Assembly (NCBI GenBank): GCA_052387335.1
Contig: JBQTJH010000187.1
Coordinates: 1 to 27,632 of the forward strand
Length of the DNA stretch: 27,632 bases
Reading direction: 5' to 3'
Source: Panacagrimonas sp052387335
GTDB taxonomy: Bacteria; Pseudomonadota; Gammaproteobacteria; Nevskiales; Nevskiaceae
Shown here: positions 13,982 through 22,985 of the stretch, in pieces
Position numbering within the stretch: position 1 is the first letter of the stretch
Layout of the letters: the number at the start of each line of letters is the position of its first letter
Notes under the pieces: generated by a model
Database searches by the model: none
The model's input: only the letters and a program-made list of their open reading frames with translations
What the model was told of the DNA's origin: nothing
Program-made: the position numbers and the translations under genes

Positions 13982-16029
13982 ACAACCCGCCGGCCCTGAG
14001 GCCCGATATCGCGGCGACCAGCGCCGTGCTGCTGGTGGCGGCGGCCTTCGAGGAAAACGCCAAGCGCGTCGAGAGCCATCTGCGCAATGCCGGTCACCGT
14101 GTGCGCGCGGTGTGGATCTCGGACGCCGAGGAGCTCGAACAGTTTCTGCGCAAGAGCCCGCCCGACGTGGTGATGGCCTCTGACCGACCCGGCGCGCTGC
14201 CGCTCAGGCACGTCATCGATACCTGTCGCCGGTTTGCACCGATGGTGCCGGTGTTGTCGCTGGCCACCACCTTGTCCGGCGAAAGCACCGTCAATGCCGT
14301 GGCCAGCGGTGCGCGCGACCTGGTGGCCGATGGCGACAGCGACAACCTGCAGCATCTGGAAAAGGTCTTCCTGCGCGAGTTGCAGGGCTATCGCCAACTG
14401 CGCGATCTGGCGCGGGCGCAGGCCCTGCTGGCCGATTACCAGGCGCGCTATACCCAGTTGATCGACGGCACCGGCGACGCAGTGGCGCATGTGCTGGAAG
14501 GGATTCTGGGCAAGGTCAACCCGGCGTTCTCGCAGCTGCTCGGATACGCCCAACCGCAGATGCTGGCGGGCTTGCCGCTGATGGATCTGATTAGCGCCGA
14601 AGATCAGGCGCGCGCGCGCGACCAGCTCAAGCGCCTGCATAACGGTCGCGCCGACGGTCAGCCCTTCGATTGTCAGCTGCTCCGCCAGGACGGCAGCAAG
14701 GTCAAGATCAGCGCGCAGCTCACCCGTGGCGAGGCGGATGGCGAGCGCTTCGTCGAGATGCTGATTCGTGCCGAGAGCAGTGAAGGCAAGGCCGCCGCAG
14801 CGCACCCCAGTCGCATGGATTTCTTCAAGCTGCTGGAAGCCCCGGCGCGCAGCGAGCGTCCACGCGCGGTGATCTTCGCCGCGGTGGATCGTGCGGCGGC
14901 TCTGGAAGAGCGCATCGGCCACTACGATTTCGAGCAGCTGGTGCTGCAGGTCGGCGATGCGCTGCAACAGGGTGCAGGCTCCCATGAACCCCTGTTCCGC
15001 TTTTCCGCGCATGAATTCGTGATGGTGCTGGAGCGGCCGGACGCTGCGGAATTCGCCTCGCTCTCAGCGCAGTGGGTCAAGGCTCTGGGCACGCAGGTAT
15101 TCAGCACGCGCGATCACGAATCCCAGCTGACGCTGTCGATCTGCGTCTATCCGCTGGGCGCCAACGATCATCCGCAACAGGTCTGCCGCGATGTCGTGGC
15201 CGAGGCACGCAAGCTGTCCGTCGCCGGTGGCAACGCCCTGAGTGTGCTGGGGCCCACCGCGCGCGCCAACGAGGAAGAAAAGGAACTGCAGCGCAAGGTC
15301 GAGGCGATTCGCCGCAGCATCGAAGACAATCGACTCAAGCTGGCGTATCAGACCATTGCCAGTCTGGAAGGCGATACGCGCCGACGCTACGACGTGCAGG
15401 TGCGCATGATCAACGAGGACGGGGTCGAGGTCCGCGCCAGTGACTTCATGTCGCTGGCCGAGCGCGCAGGTCTGAGCCACAGCATCGACCGCTGGGTGGT
15501 ATCGCGCGCGCTGAAGATTCTCGGCAGTCGCGATGCGCGCGAGGTAGACGGCGCCATGCTGTTCCTCAAGCTGTCAGAGGACACGCTCAAGCACGCGGAC
15601 GGCTTCATGGTTTGGCTGCGCGAAACGCTCAAAACCCAGCGCATGAGCGAGGATCAGATCTGCTTTGAAATTCAGGAAGGCGTGATCCAGAGCCACGTGC
15701 GCAAGGCCAAGGTCCTGATCAAGACCCTGCGTGAACTTGGCGCCAGCGTTGCCATTGAACACTTCGGCAGCAGTGCCAACTCGGCGCAGCTGGTAGAGCA
15801 CCTGCCGGTCAACTACCTCAAGTTCCATATGTCGTTTACTCACCGCTTCGGCGAGGCGGACATGCAGGCGCGGATGACCGACCTGATGAAGCTGGCCAAG
15901 CAGCGCCAGATCCGCACCATCGTCAGCCATGTGGAAGACGCCAACATCATGGCCCTGCTATGGCAGATGGGCGTCAACTTCATCCAGGGCTATCACATCC
16001 AAGAACCCGAGGTGGTCATGCTGACCTAG
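13975..16029 (+). CDS. fimX: FimX-like REC-PAS-GGDEF-EAL protein, probable c-di-GMP receptor
   Basis: This 684-residue protein has the domain order and size of Pseudomonas and Xanthomonas FimX, which binds cyclic-di-GMP through an inactive EAL domain and acts on type IV pilus assembly. The receiver-like domain (1-125) has serine at the usual phospho-aspartate position (PDVVMASDRPG). A PAS domain follows (about 155-265, GILGKVNPAFSQLLGYAQPQ). The GGDEF-like domain has SAHEF in place of GGDEF. The EAL domain has DVQVR in place of ExLxR and EHFGSS in place of DDFGTG. Its C-terminal text HVEDANIMALLWQMGVNFIQ, GYHIQEP closely follows FimX. No enzyme activity is expected. The ATG at 13975 overlaps epmB by seven bases; a GTG at 13966 is an alternative start. 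Confidence 0.83.
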   Translation: MVNNPPALRPDIAATSAVLLVAAAFEENAKRVESHLRNAGHRVRAVWISDAEELEQFLRKSPPDVVMASDRPGALPLRHVIDTCRRFAPMVPVLSLATTLSGESTVNAVASGARDLVADGDSDNLQHLEKVFLRELQGYRQLRDLARAQALLADYQARYTQLIDGTGDAVAHVLEGILGKVNPAFSQLLGYAQPQMLAGLPLMDLISAEDQARARDQLKRLHNGRADGQPFDCQLLRQDGSKVKISAQLTRGEADGERFVEMLIRAESSEGKAAAAHPSRMDFFKLLEAPARSERPRAVIFAAVDRAAALEERIGHYDFEQLVLQVGDALQQGAGSHEPLFRFSAHEFVMVLERPDAAEFASLSAQWVKALGTQVFSTRDHESQLTLSICVYPLGANDHPQQVCRDVVAEARKLSVAGGNALSVLGPTARANEEEKELQRKVEAIRRSIEDNRLKLAYQTIASLEGDTRRRYDVQVRMINEDGVEVRASDFMSLAERAGLSHSIDRWVVSRALKILGSRDAREVDGAMLFLKLSEDTLKHADGFMVWLRETLKTQRMSEDQICFEIQEGVIQSHVRKAKVLIKTLRELGASVAIEHFGSSANSAQLVEHLPVNYLKFHMSFTHRFGEADMQARMTDLMKLAKQRQIRTIVSHVEDANIMALLWQMGVNFIQGYHIQEPEVVMLT

Positions 16030-16054
16030 GGTCTGTTCGGCCGCCACACAAGAC

Positions 16055-16088
16055 AAAACCCGGTGAACTCACGTCCACCGGGTTTTTT
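16055..16088. terminator. Bidirectional intrinsic terminator between fimX-like gene and htpX
   Basis: The stem ACCCGGTG (16058-16065) pairs with CACCGGGT (16076-16083) around a 10-base loop. It is followed by T6 on the plus strand and preceded by A4, so it can end both convergent transcripts. Confidence 0.9.
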
Positions 16089-16106
16089 GTTTCACGCTGC
16101 GGCCGA

Positions 16107-16982
16107 TCAGCTCACCGCGCTGGACGCCTCCAGCGCCGCGATGCGCTCTTCCAGCGGCGGATGCGTCATGAAGAATTTCTTGGCGCCGCCGATGAAGCCG
16201 AACGCGCTGACCTGCTCTGGCAGCGAGGATTCGGCATGACCCTGCTTGAGACGCTGCAGCGCCGAAATCATCTTGCGCTTGCCGGCCAGATGCGCACCGC
16301 CCGCGTCGGCACGGAACTCACGCTGACGCGAGAACCAGCACACGATGGCTGAGGCCAGAATGCCGAACACAATCTGCAGCACGATCACGGTGATGTGGTA
16401 GCCCGGACCGACGCCGCGCTCGGTCTTGAATACGGCGCGATCGATGACATAGCCCACGACGCGCGCCAGGAACATGACAAAGGTGTTCACCACGCCCTGC
16501 ACCAGGGTCAGAGTCACCATGTCGCCATTGGCGACGTGGGCCACCTCGTGACCGAGCACCGCCTCGACCTCGTCCTGACTCATGTTGCGCAGTAGACCGG
16601 TGCTCACCGCCACCAGTGCATTGTTTCGGTTCATGCCGGTGGCAAAGGCATTGGGCTCGGGCGCGTCAAAGATTGCGACCTCGGGCATGCCGATACCCGC
16701 CGTACGCGCCTGCCTTTGCACCGTATTCACCAGCCACATTTCGGTCGCGTTCTTGGGCTGCTCGATCACCTGCGCCCCGGTGCTGCGCTTGGCCATCCAC
16801 TTCGACATGGCCAGGGACACGAACGCACCACCAAAGCCGAAGATGGCCGAAAACGCCAGCAAGGCGCCCAAATTCAACCCGTTCTGGGTCAAGAAGCGAT
16901 CCACGCCCAGCACGGACGCGACGATCGACAACACCACCATCACCGCGACATTGGTCGCGACCAGCAGGAACACGCGTTTCAT
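16107..16982 (-). CDS. htpX: Protease HtpX
   Basis: The 291-residue membrane-bound zinc metalloprotease of family M48 is nearly the length of E. coli HtpX (293). It degrades misfolded membrane proteins and acts alongside FtsH. Two membrane helices at the N-terminus (VFLLVATNVAVMVVLSIVA and LGALLAFSAIFGFGGAFVSL) precede the catalytic motif HEVAH at 145-149. The third zinc ligand is the glutamate in RQREFRADAGGAHLAG. Two more hydrophobic segments lie between them (VVNTFVMFLARVVGYVI, HITVIVLQIVFGILASAIVC). The ATG at 16982 has a GAGGA ribosome binding site upstream. The gene is convergent with the FimX-like gene across the shared terminator. Confidence 0.96.
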   Translation of the reverse strand: MKRVFLLVATNVAVMVVLSIVASVLGVDRFLTQNGLNLGALLAFSAIFGFGGAFVSLAMSKWMAKRSTGAQVIEQPKNATEMWLVNTVQRQARTAGIGMPEVAIFDAPEPNAFATGMNRNNALVAVSTGLLRNMSQDEVEAVLGHEVAHVANGDMVTLTLVQGVVNTFVMFLARVVGYVIDRAVFKTERGVGPGYHITVIVLQIVFGILASAIVCWFSRQREFRADAGGAHLAGKRKMISALQRLKQGHAESSLPEQVSAFGFIGGAKKFFMTHPPLEERIAALEASSAVS

Positions 16983-17251
16983 GGCTTCCTCGTCATAGGG
17001 ACGTTTCCCCGCAACAGAATGTCGGGCCTGGTCCACCGGGTTCAAGACCCGGCGCAGCATGGCCCGTGACGATGAAACCTGCGAGAACCTGGGACGACGG
17101 TGGGGGCGACGGTGGCTACGTCGCCCGCGCCGGGTTTATTACTGCTGTCACCCGAAAGGACGACGTCCGGTACCGAGCTCAGCACCGACCTGACGGCGCG
17201 CCACTTTGTGGTTAGGCTTTGAACACACACCCCACTTTCGAGGAGAACGCG

Positions 17252-17662
17252 ATGACCCAGGTCGAGGGCGGCTGCTATTGCAAGGCGGTTCGGTATGAGA
17301 TCACGGCCGAGCCGATGATCAATGCGCAGTGCCACTGCCGTGAATGTCAGTACATTTCCGGCGGCAATGCCAATGTGTGCATGGTCATTGCCGGTACCGG
17401 CTTCCGCTATACGAAGGGCGCGCCCAAGCAGTTCGCGCGCAAGGACCTGCCCAGCCCGGTCACGCGTGAATTCTGTGGCGAATGCGGCACGCCGCTGCTG
17501 AGCCGCTCACCGGCCATTCCCGGTGCCGCCATCGTCAAGCGCGGCACCTTCGACGACCCCACGGCCTTCGGCAATCCGCAGATCGCGATCTTCACCATCG
17601 ACAAGCAGGCCTATCACCACATTCCGGACGGGATGCCGGCCTTCGAACGCATGCCGGGCTGA
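17252..17662 (+). CDS. GFA/CENP-V family zinc protein
   Basis: The 136-residue protein has the fold of glutathione-dependent formaldehyde-activating enzyme (GFA) and CENP-V. The zinc cysteines are clear: GGCYCKAVRYE near the N-terminus, QCHCRECQ in the middle and FCGECGTPLLSR toward the C-terminus. Most members of this large family have no proven reaction, so formaldehyde chemistry should not be assumed. The ATG at 17252 has GAGGAGA upstream. It appears monocistronic; the gene for a UPF0114 protein is convergent, 42 bp away. About 270 bp separate it from the divergent htpX. Confidence 0.88.
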   Translation: MTQVEGGCYCKAVRYEITAEPMINAQCHCRECQYISGGNANVCMVIAGTGFRYTKGAPKQFARKDLPSPVTREFCGECGTPLLSRSPAIPGAAIVKRGTFDDPTAFGNPQIAIFTIDKQAYHHIPDGMPAFERMPG

Positions 17663-17704
17663 TCCCAACGACCCCGCAGTTCGGGAACGACGGGGAGCCG
17701 AGCC

Positions 17705-18301
17705 TCAGTGAGCGGCCTGGGCTTTGTTCGCTGACGTTGCGGCGTGCATCAGGCGGTCGGTCCAGGCGATACCGATGGCCGACACGATGAAGGCCATGTG
17801 GATGATGGTCTGCCACATGACGGCGTCGGCGGTGGTGTTGGTGCATTTAACACCCACATCCAACGCCGAACATAGCGGGGCGGCGCCGCTCGTTCCCGCC
17901 TCGATGAAGGTCTTGAGCAGGTGGATGGACGAGATGCCGATGATCGCCATCGCCAGCTTGACCTTGAGTACGCTGGCGTTGACATGGCTCAGCCACTCCG
18001 GCTGGTCCGGGTGGCCCTGCAGCTTGAGCCGCGAGACGAAGGTCTCGTAGCCGCCGACGATCACCATCATCAGCAGGTTGGAAATCATTACCACGTCGAT
18101 CAGCGCCAGCACGATCAGCATCACCTGCTGTTCGTTGAGGGCGAACGCGCCGTGGATCAGGTGCCACAGCTCCTTGACGAACAGGATCACGTAGACACCC
18201 TGCGCCACGATCAGACCCAGGTAGAGCGGCAACTGCAACCAGCGGGAGGAAAAGATGATGGTGGGCAGCGGACCCAGAGGAGAGGTGTGAGGCGAGGACA
18301 T
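17705..18301 (-). CDS. UPF0114 (YqhA) family membrane protein
   Basis: The 198-residue inner-membrane protein has about four hydrophobic segments: WLQLPLYLGLIVAQGVYVIL, QVMLIVLALIDVVMISNLLM, KVKLAMAIIGISSIHLLKTF and TIIHMAFIVSAIGIAWTDRL. The signatures SRWLQLPLY, ALIDVVMISNLLMMVIVGGYE and HLLKTFIEA belong to the UPF0114/YqhA family. The function of this family is not established. It has an extra cysteine-containing loop (CSALDVGVKCTNTTADA) before the last helix. It is divergent from slyX. Confidence 0.88.
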   Translation of the reverse strand: MSSPHTSPLGPLPTIIFSSRWLQLPLYLGLIVAQGVYVILFVKELWHLIHGAFALNEQQVMLIVLALIDVVMISNLLMMVIVGGYETFVSRLKLQGHPDQPEWLSHVNASVLKVKLAMAIIGISSIHLLKTFIEAGTSGAAPLCSALDVGVKCTNTTADAVMWQTIIHMAFIVSAIGIAWTDRLMHAATSANKAQAAH

Positions 18302-18443
18302 GGCGGGGAGGCGGCTAAAAGGTCGCGGAGTCTAGCAAGGGGTAGGTGACGTTCAGGCGAGAACGCAAAACGCTGCTCTTGATGGGGGCCGCGAGGAGCG
18401 TTCTCAAGTGCCCGACACCCTCGCCGCCCGGTATGCTCGTGCG

Positions 18444-18650
18444 ATGAACGAACCACGCCTGGATGAACTCGAAAGCCGCTTCGCCTACGCCGACGAGGCC
18501 TTGCGCGTGCTCAGCGACACCGTGGCCCGTCAGCAGAAGCAGATCGATTACCTGGAACTGCTGTGCCGCCAGTTGCTGGAACGGGCCAAGGCTCAGGGCA
18601 ACGAGGTGTTCAAGGGCACCGCGGCCGATGAGATCCCGCCGCATTACTGA
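18444..18650 (+). CDS. slyX: SlyX family coiled-coil protein
   Basis: The 68-residue protein is nearly all helix and reads as a coiled coil (LDELESRFAYADEALRVLSD, then TVARQQKQIDYLELLCRQLL), with the polar C-terminal tail typical of SlyX ending in IPPHY. Its role is unknown; the E. coli gene lies near the prolyl isomerase slyD. The ATG at 18444 was chosen because the family begins close to this point; a GTG at 18408 would add 12 unmatched residues. Its last 23 bases overlap the start of the pseudouridine synthase gene in another frame. Confidence 0.85.
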   Translation: MNEPRLDELESRFAYADEALRVLSDTVARQQKQIDYLELLCRQLLERAKAQGNEVFKGTAADEIPPHY

Positions 18651-19521
18651 CATCGACGCCGACACCGAAATCGCCAGTCACGTCGAGCTGCCGCCCGGCC
18701 AGTGGCGCACGGTGCTGGACTTCCTGTGCGAGCGCTTCCCGGCCATCGACGAAAACAGCTGGCGCTCGCGCCTGCAACGCGGCCGTGTCACCGATGGTGC
18801 GGGCCAGGTCATCGGCGTCGATCAGGCCTATCGCAGTGGCCTGCGTCTGCGCTACTACCGCGAGCTGGCGGTCGAAACGCCCATCCCGTTTGAAGCCAGC
18901 ATCCTGCATCGCGACGCGCATTTGCTGGTGGTCGACAAGCCGCACTTCCTGCCGGTCACGCCATCGGGTCGCTATGTACGCGAATGCCTGCTGGCGCGGC
19001 TGCGACGGCAACTGGGGCTGAGCGGCTTGGTGCCCTTGCATCGCATCGACCGCGAGACCGCCGGCCTGGTCTTGTTCTCGCTTAATCCGCAGACTCGTGG
19101 CCGCTATCAAGGCCTGTTCGCCCAGCGGCAGATCCACAAGATCTACGAGGCCATCGCCCCGACCCTGGCGAGGCAAACCTTCCCGCAGATCTACCGCAGC
19201 CGGCTGGAACGCGGCGAACCGTTTTTCTGCACGCGTGAAGTGGCCGGAGAGGCCAATAGCGAAACCCACATCGCGCTGCTGGACGTCCGTCAGGAGCGGA
19301 GTCGCTATCGGCTGCAGCCGGTCACCGGGCGCAAGCACCAGCTGCGCGTGCACATGGCGGCGCTGGGCGCACCCATCGTCAACGATCCGCTGTATCCGCA
19401 GCTCACGGTCCGGGCCGAGGATGATTTTTCGCAGCCCTTGCAGCTGCTGGCCAAAACCTTGGAATTCACCGACCCGCTCGACGGCGCGCTACGCCGCTTC
19501 GAAAGCGGTCTGCGTCTTTGA
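18628..19521 (+). CDS. RluA-family RNA pseudouridine synthase
   Basis: The 297-residue enzyme of the RluA/RsuA-like superfamily isomerises uridine in RNA. The catalytic aspartate is D141 in PLHRIDRETAGLVLFS. Other family blocks are ILHRDAHLLVVDKPHFLPV, RQIHKIYEAIAP and VTGRKHQLRVHMAALGAPIV. N-terminal residues 25-80 (VLDFLCERFPAIDENSWRSR, LQRGRV) could be an S4-like RNA-binding part. Similar stand-alone proteins act on tRNA or 23S rRNA; which one applies here is not visible. The ATG at 18628 lies inside slyX, so the two are translationally coupled. It is convergent with the c-di-GMP phosphodiesterase gene, with only six bases between stops and no terminator. Confidence 0.9.
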   Translation: MRSRRITDIDADTEIASHVELPPGQWRTVLDFLCERFPAIDENSWRSRLQRGRVTDGAGQVIGVDQAYRSGLRLRYYRELAVETPIPFEASILHRDAHLLVVDKPHFLPVTPSGRYVRECLLARLRRQLGLSGLVPLHRIDRETAGLVLFSLNPQTRGRYQGLFAQRQIHKIYEAIAPTLARQTFPQIYRSRLERGEPFFCTREVAGEANSETHIALLDVRQERSRYRLQPVTGRKHQLRVHMAALGAPIVNDPLYPQLTVRAEDDFSQPLQLLAKTLEFTDPLDGALRRFESGLRL

Positions 19522-19527
19522 GCCGTC

Positions 19528-21288
19528 TCAGGCTGCCGTCAACAAGTGCCTGAACACCTGATCGCGGTCCTGCATCAGCGTGGCAAATGACGCCGCCGGC
19601 ACCGCGGCGCTGAACAAAAACCCCTGCAGCTCATCGCAGCCCAGCCGTGCCAGCAGGGCCGCCTGGCCCGGCGTCTCGACGCCTTCGGCGACCACCGTCA
19701 TGCCCAGCGCCTTGGCCATCGCGATCATGGCGCGGACGATGGCCACCGTGCTGCCGTCATGCTCCAGGCCGGAGACGAAGGACTGATCGATCTTGATCGC
19801 GTCCAGCGGCAGACGACGCAGATACGCCAGCGATGAATAGCCGGTACCAAAATCGTCCAGCGCCACGGTCACGCCCAGCTTGCGCACCGCGCCCAACCAG
19901 CTGCTCGCCGCGTCGAAGTCGGTGATCAGCGCGCTCTCGGTGATCTCCAGTTCCAGATGCCGGGCTTGGGCGCCGGTGACGTCGAACAAATGATGCAAGC
20001 GCTCGAAGATGCCGCGCGTGTGCAGCTTGAGCGCGGAAAGATTGACCGCGATGCGAAAGTCGTCGAAGTGTAATTGCCAGTCCGCGATCTGCCGACACAC
20101 AGCGCCGAGCACGTGCTCGTCCAGCGATTGGATCAACCCTCCGGATTCAGCCACGGGCACGAAATCATCCGGGCACAGAAACTCGCCGCCGCGCAGCGGC
20201 CAGCGGATCAGTGCCTCGCCCCCGACCACGCGACCGCTGAGCGCATGAACCTTGGGCTGGAAGTGCGGCACCAGCCGGTCATTGTCGATGGCCTGCTTGA
20301 GCTGGACCTCCATCGCCATGACGCGGGCACGTTCCGCGCTGCCGGCGTTGCGCCGCTCCACCGGCTCGGCGCGCTCGATGACCAGCAGCTGCTCCAGATG
20401 GCGGATCAACTCGTTGGCATTGCGCCCGTCATGCGGATAGATCGCCACCGCCGTATGTACCGGCAGGCGCTGATCCTCACCGTCGAGCACCCGCTCTTCG
20501 CGCAGGCTGGCGGCGGTGCGATCGGCGATCTCGTGCGCTCGACGCGACGCGGTCTCTGCCGTGTCAGCCGAGCCCTGCGCGAGCACGGCCACAAACATCT
20601 CGTCGCTGAAGCGCGTGACAAAGTCGGTCGGCCGCAAGCCGCGCTGCACGGACACCGCGACGGCGCTGAGCAGGCGGTCGAATTTGTCGCGGTCCAGTGA
20701 GGCGCGCAGGCTGGGGTAGTGATCGATGCCCAGCGCAAACACGGCGATCGGTGCACCGTCCTTCTGCGCACGCCGGCACGCGCGATCCAGCAGCTCGATC
20801 AGATGCCGACGATTGGGCAGCCCCGTCACCAGATCGTGGGTGACCAGGAATTCGGACCGCGCCGGTAGCGGCGCTGTCGTGGACACCGCGCGGGTCTCAT
20901 CGACCTGGACCGGGCGCAGCACCTGGCTGCGAACGCGCATGCGCAACAACTGAGGATTCAAGGGCTGACGCAAGACGTCGATGGCGCCGGCCTCATCGGC
21001 CTCGTGAATGAAGGCCTCATCGACCTGCGCACTGAACAAGACCACGGGCGTCTTGCCACCCGAGCGCATCGTCAATTGCCGACACAGCTCGAAGCCGGAC
21101 ATGTCAGGCAATACGTCAGCGGCAAACGCCAGATCGGGCGATCCGTCCTCGGTGCAGGATTGCAGCAATGCGTGGCCGCTCTCAAAGCGCCGGATCAAGG
21201 CCAGACCCTGCAGCAACCCGGACGCCCAGGCCTCGTCGGCACGGGCGCCCTCGGCTACATAGATCTTGACCTGCTTCGTTGCGTCCAT
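19528..21288 (-). CDS. REC-GGDEF-EAL protein, probable c-di-GMP phosphodiesterase
   Basis: The 586-residue protein has a degenerate receiver (1-125): the acidic pocket is AEG, D58 is present, but the conserved lysine is glutamine (VLRQPLNP). The GGDEF domain starts normally at HDLVTGLPNRRHL, yet the active site is FSDEMF (about 227-232), so cyclase activity is unlikely. The EAL domain (about 325-575) is complete: GGEALIRWP (EAL at 358-360), NLSA, ELEITES, DDFGTGYSSLAYL, IKID, AEGVET and LQGF. It should therefore hydrolyse cyclic-di-GMP, with the GGDEF part perhaps sensing GTP. GACGGAG lies just before the ATG at 21288. It is on the same strand as lysS but 190 bp downstream of it. Confidence 0.92.
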   Translation of the reverse strand: MDATKQVKIYVAEGARADEAWASGLLQGLALIRRFESGHALLQSCTEDGSPDLAFAADVLPDMSGFELCRQLTMRSGGKTPVVLFSAQVDEAFIHEADEAGAIDVLRQPLNPQLLRMRVRSQVLRPVQVDETRAVSTTAPLPARSEFLVTHDLVTGLPNRRHLIELLDRACRRAQKDGAPIAVFALGIDHYPSLRASLDRDKFDRLLSAVAVSVQRGLRPTDFVTRFSDEMFVAVLAQGSADTAETASRRAHEIADRTAASLREERVLDGEDQRLPVHTAVAIYPHDGRNANELIRHLEQLLVIERAEPVERRNAGSAERARVMAMEVQLKQAIDNDRLVPHFQPKVHALSGRVVGGEALIRWPLRGGEFLCPDDFVPVAESGGLIQSLDEHVLGAVCRQIADWQLHFDDFRIAVNLSALKLHTRGIFERLHHLFDVTGAQARHLELEITESALITDFDAASSWLGAVRKLGVTVALDDFGTGYSSLAYLRRLPLDAIKIDQSFVSGLEHDGSTVAIVRAMIAMAKALGMTVVAEGVETPGQAALLARLGCDELQGFLFSAAVPAASFATLMQDRDQVFRHLLTAA

Positions 21289-21478
21289 AACTCCGTCGGC
21301 AAGTCTCGGCTACGCCAGCAGCGCAGTGATCACATTGTTAATGCGTTGCCCCTCGTTCGGTCAACCCGGACGGGCTGAGCATAACGGCAGCATCAATCAC
21401 GCTACGGATTTGATCGATACAACGTGTTCCGGCGCAGGGCTGGGGGCTCCGTGGCCCGAGCCGCGTTGGCCAGCTTGC

Positions 21479-22978
21479 TCAGGCTTCCGGCTTCATTTGA
21501 GGAAACAGCAGAACATCCCGGATGCTCGGTGAGTCGGTCAGGAACATGACCAGGCGATCAATCCCGATGCCAACGCCGGCGGTCGGCGGCAGGCCGTATT
21601 CCAGAGCGCGAATGTAGTCGGCGTCGTAGACCATGGCCTCATCGTCGCCGGCGTCCTTGGCCGCGACCTGCGCCTTGAAGCGCGCGGCCTGGTCTTCCGG
21701 ATCGTTCAACTCCGAAAATCCGTTGGCGACTTCACGACCTCCGAGGAAAAACTCGAAGCGATCGGTCACCTCGGGGTCGACGTCGCTGCGTCGCGCCAGA
21801 GGAGACACTTCGGTCGGATATTCGGTGATGAAGCTGGGATCTAGCAGCTTGGCTTCGACCGTCTTCTCGAAGATTTCGGTCAACAGCTTGCCGGCACCAT
21901 AGCCCGGCTTGACCTCACACCCCAGGCGCTTGGCGAAATCGGCGAGATAGTCGCGATCCCTCACGCGGGCAAGGTCGAACTCTGGGTTGAAGTGCTTGAC
22001 CGAGTCCTTCATCGACCAGCGGGTGAACGGCTGCTGCAGGTCGTACTCTCGCCCCTGATAGCTGAGCGTGCCGCTACCGTTGACGGCGAGGGCCGCGTCG
22101 CGGATCAGTGTTTCCACCAGGTCCATCGCATCCTTGTAGTCCGCGTAGGCCTGATAGAACTCCAGCATGGTGAACTCGGGGTTGTGGCGCGTGCTCAGCC
22201 CTTCGTTGCGGAAATTGCGATTGATCTCGTACACGCGCTCGAATCCGCCGACGACCAGGCGTTTGAGATACAGCTCCGGCGCGATACGCAGATACAAATC
22301 GCGATCCAGTGCGTTGTGATGCGTGACGAAAGGTCGCGCCGTAGCGCCACCAGCAATGGACTGCAGCATCGGCGTTTCCACTTCGACGAAGCCCAGCGAG
22401 TCGAGAAACTGGCGGATGAAACCCACCGTACGACCGCGCTTCTCGAACACGCGCTTCACGTCCGGGTTGACGATCAAGTCGACGTAACGCTGGCGGTAGC
22501 GGATCTCCGTATCGGTCAGGCCGGCCCACTTCTCCGGCAGCGGGCGCAAGCCCTTGACCAGCAGCTCGACGCGGTTGACGCGCAAGGACAACTCGCCGGC
22601 CTTGGTGCGCATGACGGTGCCGACCGCGCCGACGATGTCGCCAATGTCCCAGCTTTTGAACGCATCGTAGACCTCGGCGCCAATTGCATTCATTTGCACA
22701 AACAGCTGCATGCGACCGGAGCTGTCCTGAATCTCGACGAACGACACCTTGCCCTGCCCGCGCTTGGCCATCATGCGGCCGGCGATGCGGTACTCGGTGG
22801 TCTCGATTTCCAGCGAAGCGGCGTCGCGGTCCTTGTAGGTGCCTTGCAAATGCTCGGCCAGCGCGTCGCGGCGGAACGTGTTCGGAAATGCCTCACCTTG
22901 CGCGCGCAGCATCGCGAGCTTGTCGCGTCGCGTCGCGATCAGCTGGTTTTCGTCCTGCGGCTTTTGTTCTTCGGTCAT
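21479..22978 (-). CDS. lysS: Lysine--tRNA ligase
   Basis: The 499-residue class II lysyl-tRNA synthetase charges tRNA-Lys, one of which is encoded at 26076. The N-terminal OB-fold anticodon-binding domain includes YRIAGRMMAKRGQGKVSFVE. Motif 1 lies around VEVETPMLQSIAGGATARPF, motif 2 is FRNEGLSTRHNPEFTMLEFY and motif 3 is GVGIGIDRLVMFLTD. Its ATG at 22978 follows the prfB stop by seven bases and GAGCGGA precedes it, the same prfB-lysS order as in E. coli. No hairpin terminator was seen after its stop. Confidence 0.97.
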   Translation of the reverse strand: MTEEQKPQDENQLIATRRDKLAMLRAQGEAFPNTFRRDALAEHLQGTYKDRDAASLEIETTEYRIAGRMMAKRGQGKVSFVEIQDSSGRMQLFVQMNAIGAEVYDAFKSWDIGDIVGAVGTVMRTKAGELSLRVNRVELLVKGLRPLPEKWAGLTDTEIRYRQRYVDLIVNPDVKRVFEKRGRTVGFIRQFLDSLGFVEVETPMLQSIAGGATARPFVTHHNALDRDLYLRIAPELYLKRLVVGGFERVYEINRNFRNEGLSTRHNPEFTMLEFYQAYADYKDAMDLVETLIRDAALAVNGSGTLSYQGREYDLQQPFTRWSMKDSVKHFNPEFDLARVRDRDYLADFAKRLGCEVKPGYGAGKLLTEIFEKTVEAKLLDPSFITEYPTEVSPLARRSDVDPEVTDRFEFFLGGREVANGFSELNDPEDQAARFKAQVAAKDAGDDEAMVYDADYIRALEYGLPPTAGVGIGIDRLVMFLTDSPSIRDVLLFPQMKPEA

Positions 22979-22985
22979 GGTCCGC

